DNA of 64,000 nt, taken from Myxococcota bacterium (GTDB lineage Bacteria; Myxococcota; XYA12-FULL-58-9; JALHOP01). The stretch is from the NCBI GenBank assembly GCA_022842935.1, contig JALHOP010000002.1, positions 62,001 through 126,000 on the forward strand. Direction: 5' to 3'. How positions within the stretch are numbered: the first letter of the stretch is position 1; the number at the start of each line of letters is the position of its first letter. The notes beneath the pieces were generated by a model that was not told the origin of the DNA, did no database searches, and worked only from the letters and a program-made list of their open reading frames with translations. The translations under genes and the position numbers were made by a program. This document shows, one piece after another, positions 1 through 7,136 of this stretch.

Positions 1-278
1 CGTTTGCGGACGTAGGGGATCTTCGCGTCGCTATCGAAGATGGACAGGAGCTTTGCCCTCAGGGGTTCGAACGCAGGATCACTCGCGAGCTTCGCGAGCG
101 TCGCTTCATTGCGTTCGCGGACCCACGCGAGCTGCTTTTCGCCGCCGACGTCTTCGAGCCAGAGGTGGGGGTCATCCTCGACGGTCTTGGTCACTGGGAC
201 TCCTGGGCTAGCCGTTGGCGTCGGCGCGCGACACGCAGCGGAGAGCAGCGTCAGGGCAATGGCACAACGCGGGTGCAT
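1..278 (-). CDS. Prolyl oligopeptidase (S9A) family lipoprotein, N-terminal part
   Basis: The reverse strand encodes an open frame of at least 92 codons that runs off the left edge, so only the N-terminus is seen. It begins with a short lipoprotein signal (MHPRCAIALTLLSAAC, lipobox ending at Cys16). The opening of the S9A beta-propeller follows: DPHLWLEDV, then GEKQLAWVRERNEAT and, near the edge, KIPYVRK. These match the usual start of prolyl oligopeptidases. The start at 278 has an AAGG ribosome site just upstream. The catalytic domain lies outside the window, so activity cannot be judged. Family assignment is fairly safe; substrate is unknown. It is 48 bp downstream of the USP gene on the same strand. 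Confidence 0.75.
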   Translation of the reverse strand, partial: MHPRCAIALTLLSAACRAPTPTASPGVPVTKTVEDDPHLWLEDVGGEKQLAWVRERNEATLAKLASDPAFEPLRAKLLSIFDSDAKIPYVRK

Positions 279-325
279 GCCCTTCTCGTAGCCGAGACAC
301 CCAGGGAAAGCGAGGAGGTCGGTCG

Positions 326-775
326 CTACTTCGTCTTGGGTCGCACGATGAGCACGGGGCAATCAGCCGAGCGAACCACCTTCTCGGCTATTGAACCGAG
401 CAGGGCGTGCTTGATGCCTGTGCGGCCGTGCGTCCCCATGACGATCAAGTCACACCCTTTCTCGCGGGCGTAACGCACGATCTCCGTCGCGGGGACCCCT
501 TCGACCAAGTCGCCGTCGACATGTGAAGCTCCCGCGCTCTGAGCCGCGCTCTTCTCAGCGGACAACAACTTGTCGAGATCATCGAGGATCTCGCCGAGCT
601 GCGGTGCGCTGTACAACATGTAGCCCTCCGGCAACACGTAGGCGACGGACTGGAACACATGGACGAACGATAACGTCGCCTCGAACCGCTTCGCGAGCTC
701 AATCGCGAGGCGCGCTGCGTCTTTTGCGTAAGCAGAGAAGTCAGTCGGTACCAGGATCTTCTTGAAGGTCGTCAT
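326..775 (-). CDS. Universal stress protein, single domain
   Basis: A 149-residue single-domain USP. The first strand reads KKILVPTDFS and the C-terminal ATP-binding loop G-2x-G-9x-GS is intact (GTHGRTGIKHALLGS), followed by CPVLIVRP, so it should be an ATP-binding UspA-type protein. The start at 775 is preceded by GGGAG; longer in-frame readings to 928 lack USP homology. It is closely similar to the USP at 30461-30919 (both have the LPE-x-Y-x-x-Y-S-x-x-x-x-GE segment), so the two are paralogs. A poor GG-N10-GC element lies at 842-855 on the minus strand, but there is no operator nearby; the closest pair is 250 bp away, in front of the divergent osmC. Confidence 0.9.
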   Translation of the reverse strand: MTTFKKILVPTDFSAYAKDAARLAIELAKRFEATLSFVHVFQSVAYVLPEGYMLYSAPQLGEILDDLDKLLSAEKSAAQSAGASHVDGDLVEGVPATEIVRYAREKGCDLIVMGTHGRTGIKHALLGSIAEKVVRSADCPVLIVRPKTK

Positions 776-1032
776 CGCTTCGCTCCCAACTTTAAGGTTC
801 GTACTTTGCCCCGCGCTTTTAGAGGTCGGCTTCGGCGCGCAGCGAAACGACGACCGGGGGCACGACGTCCCGGACCGTACCGTCGACCGAAGCGGCCCGA
901 CCGGGCGGCTGTCTACGGCACAAACCATCTGCTTTTGCGGACTGCGTCACGGGCCATCTCCACGCACGGCCAGGAGCAACCCCCGTGCCACCAGCGTCGA
1001 GCGCGACTTTCGGCCCTTCGCGTGCGTTTGCG
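776..1032. other. Intergenic region between divergent USP and OsmC genes
   Basis: No protein-coding signal on either strand; the open frames here are short and of unlikely composition. A weak minus-strand GG-N10-GC (842-855) is the only promoter-like element found. The operators and promoter of the right-hand gene follow at 1033-1131. Confidence 0.5.
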
Positions 1033-1077
1033 ACGCAAGTCCTTCGCGCGGTTCGCCCGCTTGCGCAGGTCTTGCGC
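1033..1077. promoter_or_regulatory. Operator pair upstream of osmC-acs
   Basis: Two copies of the 15-bp dyad nCGCA-N5-TGCGn: 1033-1047 (ACGCAAGTCCTTCGC, one mismatch) and 1063-1077 (GCGCAGGTCTTGCGC, exact). Their centres are 30 bp apart. The near copy is centred 48 bp before the -24 GG of the promoter at 1117. Confidence 0.75.
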
Positions 1078-1116
1078 GTTTCGTCCCACCAATGCGGCAG
1101 AAGCGCCTCGTAGCGA

Positions 1117-1131
1117 TGGAACGGTCCTTGC
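1117..1131 (+). promoter_or_regulatory. Sigma-54 promoter of osmC-acs
   Basis: TGGAACGGTCCTTGC matches the -24/-12 consensus TGGCACG-N4-TTGC at all but one position with exact GG-N10-GC spacing. Expected start of transcription is near 1143, giving a short leader that contains AGGAG before the ATG at 1171. Confidence 0.75.
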
Positions 1132-1170
1132 GACGGACCCTCGCGTCAACGGCGCACGCAGGAGATCCAC

Positions 1171-1614
1171 ATGGCACACACCTATGAAATTCCTATCGAG
1201 CTGGTTGGCAAACGCCGCATCGACGCCAGAGTCCATGACCATCTCATACGCACCGACCAGCCGGTCGCGCGCGGTGGCGACAACGACGCGCCAACGCCAT
1301 TCGACCTCTTCTTGGCCAGCATCGGGACGTGTGCCGGAATCGCCGTACAAACGTTCTGTGCGATGCGCGAAATCCCGTACGAAACCATCGGTCTGATCGA
1401 ACGGGTTGCCTTGGACGACCATGGCGTCATGACAGGTGTAGACCTCGAGATCAGACTGCCAGAGGGGTTTCCGCAGCAATACGTCAACGCGCTGCACAAG
1501 GTCGTCTCGGGATGCACCGTCGCCCGCTCGATTCTGGCGCGCCCGTCTTTCACCGTCTTGACGCGCGCGAGCGACGCCCCCGTCGATGGCTCCCAGAGCG
1601 TAGCGCATGGCTGA
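1171..1614 (+). CDS. OsmC/Ohr family peroxiredoxin-like protein
   Basis: A 147-residue OsmC-fold protein. The two Cys regions expected for the thiol peroxidase pair are present: Cys54 in SIGTCAG and Cys115 in SGCTVARS. OsmC proteins reduce organic hydroperoxides, but this branch (YhfA/redox protein type) is little studied and could act on other thiols. It overlaps the start of the acetyl-CoA synthetase gene by 8 bp, so the two are co-transcribed. A sigma-54 promoter and an operator pair lie directly upstream. A second, more distant OsmC is at 32105-32554. Confidence 0.85.
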   Translation: MAHTYEIPIELVGKRRIDARVHDHLIRTDQPVARGGDNDAPTPFDLFLASIGTCAGIAVQTFCAMREIPYETIGLIERVALDDHGVMTGVDLEIRLPEGFPQQYVNALHKVVSGCTVARSILARPSFTVLTRASDAPVDGSQSVAHG

Positions 1615-3745
1615 CCTGCGCGACGGAGGCTCGTCTCTCGATGCAATCCTGGCACCGCGCTCGGTCGCTGTAGTCGGTGTTTCGCGGGAGCGCGGAAGCA
1701 TAGGCGCGGAGATCTTTCACAACTTGATCGCGTCGGGCTTTCAAGGTCCCGTCTATCCCGTAAACCCGAACGCCGACTGGGTTCAGTCGGTTAAAGCGTA
1801 CGCAAGCATAAGCGACGTACCAGGGACCGTCGACCTCGCCGTCATCACGACCCCGGCCGCCACGGTTCGCGACATCGTCGATGCGTGCGCGGCCAAAGGC
1901 GTCAAGGGTGTCGTCGTCATCAGCGCCGGCTTCGCCGAGGGTGGCGGCGATGCGCGCGCCCAGCAACATGAGCTTGCCGAGCGCTGCAGGCGCGCGGGCA
2001 TGCGCATGGTGGGACCCAACTGTCTCGGCGTCTTGAGCACGGCAGCCGACGTCCGCTTGAACGCGACCTTCGGACCCATCAACCCTCCAGCCGGGAGCGT
2101 CGCGTTCGCGACACAGTCAGGAGGCCCTGGGCTCGCTGCCTTCGACTACGCAAGTAGCCTTGGTCTTGGCATCAGCGAGTTCGTCAGTATGGGCAACAAG
2201 GCGGATGTCTCCGGCAACGACCTGCTCGAGCGGTGGCGCCGGCACTCCGCAACGCGTGTGATCTTGCTGTACCTCGAGAGCTTCGGAAACCCACGACGTT
2301 TTCTCGAGCTCGCACGCGAGGTCAGCCACGAAAAGCCCATCATCGCGGTGAAGGCAGGTCGCACTTCGACCGGCGCCCGCGCGGCGAGCTCCCACACGGC
2401 GGCGCTCGCGGGCTCGGATAAGGCGGCCGCAGCGCTGTTCGCGCAGACTGGGGTCATTCGCGTGGAGAGCATGCGCGAGCTCCTCGAGACCGCGAGCGTG
2501 CTCGCGCTGCAGCCCATTCCTGCAGGCCGTCGTACCGCCATCATCACGAACGCGGGCGGCCTCGGCATCATGGCGGCCGATGCGTGCGAAGCACACAACC
2601 TCGCTCTGCCCAAACCGGACGAGCCGACGATGGATGCGCTCCGGAGTTTTCTTCCCACTGCGGCGTCGCTGGGAAACCCCATCGACATGGTCGCGAGCGC
2701 GTCCGCCGAAACGTACGAAAAGACGTTGAGTACGGTCCTCGCGAGCGACGCCTTCGACTCGGCGATCGTGCTGCTCGTACCAACCGCGGTGACCGACCCG
2801 GTGGCGGTGGCGCAAGCGATTGTACGAGCCGCGACCGGCATGCCTAAACCAGTCGTCTGCGCGGTAGTTGGCGTCCACGGGGCGGCCGAAGGTCGAACCC
2901 ATCTTTGCGACGCTGGCTTTCCGGCGTTTGCATTTCCGGAAGAGGCCGTAACGGCCCTTGGCCACGCCACCGACTACGGCTCTTGGCGCGCAACACATGC
3001 CGAGCGTCAGAGTCCAGCCGCAGCCGTAAACCAGGATCGGGTTCGACGCATCCTCGCGGACGCGACCGCCAGAATTCGCGCGACGCCAGAGGACGCTGGG
3101 AACGACTGGCTCACCCCGCAAGAGGCGCACGCTCTTCTCGAAGCGTGCGGCATCGCGACACCTCGGAGCGCGTTCGTCGCGACCGCCGAAGCAGCCGCTA
3201 CCGCCGCGGACGAGATCGGCTACCCCGTGGTCGCCAAGGTCATCGCGACCGGGCTCATCCACAAGACGGAGGTCGGCGCCGTACGTGTCGGTCTTCGCGA
3301 TGCGGCGGCCGTGCGGGCCGCGTGCCGGGCCATGGCGGACCGGATGGACGTCAAGGTCGAAGGCTTCCAAGTGCAGGAGATGGTCGAAGGGGGCACCGAG
3401 CTGCTCGCTGGCATCTCCCGCGACCCCAGCTTTGGTGCGCTCGTCGGCTTCGGCGCGGGGGGCACCTACACGGAGCTCCTGGCTGATGCCGCGTTTCGCA
3501 TCGCTCCGCTTACACGTGACGATGCGCGTGACATCGTGAGCGGCATTCGTTCGCAGGCGCTGCTGAACGGTTTTCGCGGTCACCCCGCCGTCGACCGCGA
3601 CACGGTGATGCGCGTCTTGCTGGCCTTGTCGGCGCTGGCGGACGACAATCAAAACGTTCTGGAGGTCGACCTCAATCCACTGGTGGCCACCGCGCGTAAA
3701 GGCATCATCGCCCTCGATGCGCGCGTCCGCCTACGGCGCCCTTGA
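1607..3745 (+). CDS. Acetate-CoA ligase (ADP-forming), fused alpha-beta
   Basis: This 712-residue protein has the layout of ADP-forming acyl-CoA synthetases. It has an N-terminal Rossmann CoA-binding domain (about 10-110, with VAVVGVSRERGSIG), succinyl-CoA-synthetase-like domains (about 130-460), and a C-terminal ATP-grasp domain (about 490-705, with GYPVVAKV and the EVDLNPL motif at the end). The family converts acetyl-CoA (or other acyl-CoA) + ADP + Pi to the acid + CoA + ATP, giving substrate-level ATP when respiration is limited; related Pat-type proteins also carry an acetyltransferase domain, absent here. It starts inside the osmC gene (8-bp overlap). The acid it handles is not certain. 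Confidence 0.85.
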   Translation: MADLRDGGSSLDAILAPRSVAVVGVSRERGSIGAEIFHNLIASGFQGPVYPVNPNADWVQSVKAYASISDVPGTVDLAVITTPAATVRDIVDACAAKGVKGVVVISAGFAEGGGDARAQQHELAERCRRAGMRMVGPNCLGVLSTAADVRLNATFGPINPPAGSVAFATQSGGPGLAAFDYASSLGLGISEFVSMGNKADVSGNDLLERWRRHSATRVILLYLESFGNPRRFLELAREVSHEKPIIAVKAGRTSTGARAASSHTAALAGSDKAAAALFAQTGVIRVESMRELLETASVLALQPIPAGRRTAIITNAGGLGIMAADACEAHNLALPKPDEPTMDALRSFLPTAASLGNPIDMVASASAETYEKTLSTVLASDAFDSAIVLLVPTAVTDPVAVAQAIVRAATGMPKPVVCAVVGVHGAAEGRTHLCDAGFPAFAFPEEAVTALGHATDYGSWRATHAERQSPAAAVNQDRVRRILADATARIRATPEDAGNDWLTPQEAHALLEACGIATPRSAFVATAEAAATAADEIGYPVVAKVIATGLIHKTEVGAVRVGLRDAAAVRAACRAMADRMDVKVEGFQVQEMVEGGTELLAGISRDPSFGALVGFGAGGTYTELLADAAFRIAPLTRDDARDIVSGIRSQALLNGFRGHPAVDRDTVMRVLLALSALADDNQNVLEVDLNPLVATARKGIIALDARVRLRRP

Positions 3746-3759
3746 GGTCCAAGGGTCCC

Positions 3760-3805
3760 GCGCAAGGATTGCGGCTTTACCCACCTGGGTGCGCACGCGC
3801 TTCGC
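3760..3805. promoter_or_regulatory. Operator pair upstream of the diguanylate cyclase gene
   Basis: Exact copy GCGCAAGGATTGCGG at 3760-3774 and a one-mismatch copy GCGCACGCGCTTCGC at 3791-3805, centres 31 bp apart. The second is centred 52 bp before the -24 GG of the promoter at 3849. Confidence 0.7.
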
Positions 3806-3848
3806 GGTCCTCGCCCCCTTGACCGCACCGCTTGGCGATTCGTCTGCC

Positions 3849-3865
3849 TGGCACCCGCGCTGCAA
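3849..3865 (+). promoter_or_regulatory. Sigma-54 promoter of the GGDEF gene
   Basis: TGGCACCCGCGCTGCAA has GG-N10-GC and a consensus TGGCAC. Predicted transcription start is about 3875, only about three bases before the ATG at 3878, so the message may be leaderless. A second, poorer element (TTGGCGATTCGTCTGC) ends at 3847. Confidence 0.65.
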
Positions 3866-3877
3866 GACCGACTCCCC

Positions 3878-4669
3878 ATGAGGGGTCGACGCGAAATCAT
3901 CCAGCACGGCTTCATCGGCTTCGTGCTGGCGCTTGGCGCGCCTCTCGGATGGCTTCTTTGGCGGACGCATGGTGCCGACGTTGGTCGTGAGCTCGCAGCG
4001 AACGGGCCGCTCTACGCCTACCTGCTCGTAGGTACGGCCATCGCGTTCGTCGCCTTCGGTGTCTGGGTAGGTATCCGCATCGGACGCCTGCGCCAGAGCG
4101 TTACCAGTCTCAAGTCCGCGATCGTGATCGATCCGCTGACCAAGCTGAAGAACCGCCGGTACTTCACCGAGCGCCTAGAGCAAGAGCTCGCACGGGCGCG
4201 CCGCGAGGCAAGCACTGTGTCACTCGTGGTTGGCGACCTCGACCACTTCAAGGCCGTCAACGACGTGCATGGCCACGCGACTGGTGATGTCGTTCTGATG
4301 GCGGTCGCCGAGGTCATGAGCGCATGCTGCCGGACCGCTGACAGCGCCTGCCGCATCGGTGGCGAGGAGTTCGCGATCATCCTCCCCAACACGGAAGCGC
4401 TCGAAGGGGCGCGGGTGGCCGAGCGTCTACGCAACGCTATCGCGAACTGCCAGATCGAAGGTACGCGGGGCGCCATTCACCCGAAGCTCTCTCTAGGTCT
4501 TGCGGTGAGCAGCGACTCGCTCGCTAGTGCCGAGGCTCTTTTCGCCGCGGCAGACCGCGCCTTGTATCGTGCCAAGCAGGCGGGTCGAAACCGCGTCGTC
4601 CTGGACGAAGCCATCGAGCCCTCGAGCGTGCTTGGTTCGTGGGGAACGCGGCGCAACGTCGACGCCTAA
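3878..4669 (+). CDS. Membrane-anchored diguanylate cyclase (GGDEF)
   Basis: A 263-residue protein with two N-terminal transmembrane segments (about 9-27 and 45-65), a short coiled linker and a C-terminal GGDEF domain (about 85-245). The active-site loop reads GGEEF (in RIGGEEFAIILP), which is compatible with c-di-GMP synthesis, and DPLTKLKNRRYF is the usual N-terminal signature. No EAL domain is attached. There is no Shine-Dalgarno sequence before the ATG. Operators and a sigma-54 promoter directly upstream place it in the island's regulon, which would couple oxygen status to c-di-GMP. Confidence 0.88.
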   Translation: MRGRREIIQHGFIGFVLALGAPLGWLLWRTHGADVGRELAANGPLYAYLLVGTAIAFVAFGVWVGIRIGRLRQSVTSLKSAIVIDPLTKLKNRRYFTERLEQELARARREASTVSLVVGDLDHFKAVNDVHGHATGDVVLMAVAEVMSACCRTADSACRIGGEEFAIILPNTEALEGARVAERLRNAIANCQIEGTRGAIHPKLSLGLAVSSDSLASAEALFAAADRALYRAKQAGRNRVVLDEAIEPSSVLGSWGTRRNVDA

Positions 4670-4680
4670 CCGCTCGGGGC

Positions 4681-4725
4681 TTGCAGAATCTGCGTGTCGG
4701 GATAGGCGGGGCGCAGATTTTGCGC
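4681..4725. promoter_or_regulatory. Operator pair upstream of the USP-CBS-cytochrome operon
   Basis: TTGCAGAATCTGCGT at 4681-4695 (one mismatch) and GCGCAGATTTTGCGC at 4711-4725 (exact), centres exactly 30 bp apart; the near copy is 49 bp before the -24 GG at 4767. Confidence 0.75.
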
Positions 4726-4765
4726 AGTCGCGCCACTTGGACGATACAGAGATCGCTCGCGAAGT

Positions 4766-4781
4766 CGGCACGAGACGTGCT
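4766..4781 (+). promoter_or_regulatory. Sigma-54 promoter of the USP-CBS-cytochrome operon
   Basis: CGGCACGAGACGTGCT: GG-N10-GC with GGCACG intact. Transcription would start near 4792, leaving a 25-nt leader with GGAG before the ATG at 4817. Confidence 0.7.
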
Positions 4782-4816
4782 CTTACTCGGGGCAACATCG
4801 ATCCCGGAGCAAAACG

Positions 4817-6181
4817 ATGGCCATCCTCGCTGCAACAGACTTCAGCCCCGAGGGGAACGAAGCGACACGCGTGGCCGCCGACCTCGCGCGCGCCGTCCAC
4901 GAGCCTCTCATCGTCATCCACATCCTCGAGCCGCGTATGGCGTTCCCTGCCGATCGCCCACAGCGCGTCGGCGACCTGCCTGTCGTTCGCGAAGCGGCGG
5001 CTCACAAGATGCTGAGCGCCGTCAAACAGGAGCTCGAGAGCACGAGCCTGATCGTTACGACCGAGCTGGGGCACGGGGCCGTCGAGGACGCGCTATTCGA
5101 CGCGGCATCGCGCCATGCTCCCACGGTGGCAGTCGTCGGCGGATTCGGCGACGGGAAAGCCAGCTATAACGGTGTCGCCGACGGGCTCGCCGCTGTGCTC
5201 CCCTGCCCCGTGCTCGTGGTGCGGCCATCCAATCAAGGGCTGCGGACGGGCCTTACAAACAAGCGACGGCTGCGCGTGTTCGTGGCTGTCGACCGCAGCC
5301 TTGCGAGCGACGCCCCGCTGTCGTTCGTGAAGTGGCTCCGCGGACGCGTTCCGTGCGACGTGGTAGTCGACTATCTCTACTGGCCGCCTGTCGAGCACGA
5401 GCGACTGGGCATTCCGAGTGTCGGCGATGACCCTTTCGCTGCGCACCCCGACGTCGTGCGCGCGCTCGAGAACGAGTTGCGCGACCGTGTCGGGATGCTG
5501 CCTGGCACCGGCGACCTCAGTGTGCGGGCGCATCCGAACATAGGAGCTGTGGACGTTCTTGCAAAGCGCGCCGCCCTCGCCTTCGACTCGGACTTGATCA
5601 TCGTTGGGTCGCACCGACGTCGTGGATGGAGTCGCCTCGTTCATGGCTCTGTGTCGCTGAACATCATGCGCAGCAGCCCGGTCCCTGTCTTGGCGGTGGG
5701 ACACGACGTATTGAAGCAACGCGATACCCACGCGGCCACTCACCGCGTGTTGGTGGCGACAGACCTCAACGAAGTGAGTCGTCGCGTCGTCGCGCACGCC
5801 ATCGACCTACTCGGCCAACGCCAAGGAAGTCTGCGGCTCGTCTTCGTGGACGATCGCGTGATGGATGGACCCTTGCATCGCCAGCCAGGTGGCGAGCGCC
5901 GCTTGAGCGCCATGGAGCTCGGCGAGCTGAACGAGCGCATGCTCGGCTTCTTGCCGGAGGAGCTCGATACCGACCGCATCCAAGTCACCACTAAAGTCCT
6001 CGAAGGAGGACCCGTCGCGGATGCGCTCATTCAAGAAGCGGCTCGCTGGAACGCCGATGCGATTTGTCTGAGCTCGCGCGGCGTCGGGCCCGTCGAGCGG
6101 GTGCTGACCGGGTCCGTAGCCACAGAAGTCATCCAACGCGCCGATTGCCCCGTGCTGGTCGTGCGCACACGAAGAGAGTGA
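4817..6181 (+). CDS. Tandem universal stress protein
   Basis: 454 residues with USP-like domains at the N-terminus (AILAATDFSPEGNEATR, to about residue 135) and the C-terminus (HRVLVATDLNEVSRR from about 310), and a degenerate middle part (about 150-300, GSHRRRGWSRLVHGS). The last domain ends in a clear nucleotide loop, LSSRGVGPVERVLTGSVATEV, then CPVLVVR. It is a close relative of the tandem USPs at 27590-28909 and 39464-40825. First gene of a tight operon: a 5-bp gap to the CBS gene, which then overlaps a heme protein. Such proteins usually bind ATP and modulate partners; no enzyme activity is indicated. Confidence 0.9.
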   Translation: MAILAATDFSPEGNEATRVAADLARAVHEPLIVIHILEPRMAFPADRPQRVGDLPVVREAAAHKMLSAVKQELESTSLIVTTELGHGAVEDALFDAASRHAPTVAVVGGFGDGKASYNGVADGLAAVLPCPVLVVRPSNQGLRTGLTNKRRLRVFVAVDRSLASDAPLSFVKWLRGRVPCDVVVDYLYWPPVEHERLGIPSVGDDPFAAHPDVVRALENELRDRVGMLPGTGDLSVRAHPNIGAVDVLAKRAALAFDSDLIIVGSHRRRGWSRLVHGSVSLNIMRSSPVPVLAVGHDVLKQRDTHAATHRVLVATDLNEVSRRVVAHAIDLLGQRQGSLRLVFVDDRVMDGPLHRQPGGERRLSAMELGELNERMLGFLPEELDTDRIQVTTKVLEGGPVADALIQEAARWNADAICLSSRGVGPVERVLTGSVATEVIQRADCPVLVVRTRRE

Positions 6182-6186
6182 AAGTC

Positions 6187-6672
6187 ATGCGAGTCACCGA
6201 GTTGATGAGCAGTAACGTCGCGACGTGCGCGCCAGCGGACAACCTCGCCGCAGTCGCCGCTCAGATGTGGGATCGAGACGTGGGTGCCATCGTGGTGGTC
6301 GACGAAGAGAATCGACCATTGGGGATGGTCACCGATCGCGACCTCTGCATGGCTGCCTACACACGCGGCTGCGCGCTGTCCGCGGCGAACGTCGGCAGCT
6401 TGATGGGCCGGCCCGTTATTACATGCAAGCTAGGTGACACGGCGGCGAGCGCCGCCGAGGGCATGGCTCTTCACCAAGTACGGCGACTACCAGTAATCGA
6501 CGATGACGGACACCTCGCGGGCATCGTAACGTTGGGCGACATCGCGCGCGGCCACCAGTGCACAGAGCTTGCTGGCGCGGCCCTCGCGGTCATCGCCACC
6601 CCGCGCCAGCTCGCCGGCCCGGCACAAGCGAGCCCCGGGACGCGGGCTCGCAAGCGTGAGCGTGCGGCATGA
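6187..6672 (+). CDS. CBS-domain pair protein
   Basis: 161 residues, essentially one Bateman module: CBS1 from MRVTELMSSNVATC to about 65 (VVVDEENRPLGMVTDRDL), CBS2 from about 78 to 125 (GHLAGIVTLGDIA), then an unstructured, basic tail. Such modules bind adenine nucleotides or SAM and act as energy sensors; here no catalytic domain is attached. It lies between a tandem USP gene (5-bp gap) and a c-type heme protein gene (4-bp overlap). Three more CBS-pair proteins occur in this island (9537, 26933, 29850). Confidence 0.88.
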   Translation: MRVTELMSSNVATCAPADNLAAVAAQMWDRDVGAIVVVDEENRPLGMVTDRDLCMAAYTRGCALSAANVGSLMGRPVITCKLGDTAASAAEGMALHQVRRLPVIDDDGHLAGIVTLGDIARGHQCTELAGAALAVIATPRQLAGPAQASPGTRARKRERAA

Positions 6673-7136
6673 AGAGGCTCGCTATCGCACGACTGGTCGC
6701 TTTGGGCGTCCTCGCGATGGGGTGTGTACGTCATTCCCCCCAAGCTCCGGCCCCGTTGGTGCTCGAAGCGCCCCCAGCAGCGACTCTCGACCAAACGCGC
6801 GCGCTGATGTGGCGGCTCGCGCATCAGGTCCGCCTTCTTGGCCTGGTGACCGACCAACCGGATACCGCTGCGACCGATGCGCGAGCGCAACTCCAAGAGA
6901 TGGAGGAGATCGCTCTCGCAATCGCCGCGCTGCCGGAACGGCGGGCCCACCCGCTCCTCGATAGCAACATCGGGGGGCTGCTCGCCGACATTCGCCGCGC
7001 GCGTGCGGAGGTCGCGGGCGCGAGTCCCGAGTGGGGCACGACACACTCCATCACGACTGCCTGCGTGCGATGCCACGAGCTGCGCACCTGCCCGTTCGAC
7101 TCGTACCAGCAGTGTGTCGATCTGCCGATTTATTGA
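6669..7136 (+). CDS. Small monoheme c-type cytochrome lipoprotein
   Basis: 155 residues. Lipoprotein signal with Cys19 (ALGVLAMGC), a mostly helical middle, and one heme-c motif near the C-terminus, CVRCH at 132-136. It shares a scaffold with the protein at 39036-39467: MW early, a helix with ME/LR-x-L-D/E, an HP-x-L step, then S-I/V-T-x-A-C-x-x-CH. In both cases the gene follows a tandem USP gene. Extra Cys residues after the heme site (TCPF, QQCV) are unusual. It is probably exposed in the periplasm. The family is not one I can name. The stop codon overlaps the convergent ATPase gene by 7 bp. Confidence 0.75.
   Translation: MKRLAIARLVALGVLAMGCVRHSPQAPAPLVLEAPPAATLDQTRALMWRLAHQVRLLGLVTDQPDTAATDARAQLQEMEEIALAIAALPERRAHPLLDSNIGGLLADIRRARAEVAGASPEWGTTHSITTACVRCHELRTCPFDSYQQCVDLPIY

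Noticed and set aside
842..855. GG-N10-GC element upstream of the first USP gene (minus strand)
   Set aside because: The rest of the consensus is poor and no operator lies within 150 bp, so it was not listed as a promoter.
1061..1077. TTGCGC-N5-TTGCGC read as a direct repeat
   Set aside because: Only this copy has the left TTGCGC; the feature common to all sites is the inverted CGCA-N5-TGCG.
2117..3652. 511-codon minus-strand frame inside the acetyl-CoA synthetase gene
   Set aside because: The plus-strand frame has clear CoA-binding and ATP-grasp domains; the reverse frame has none.
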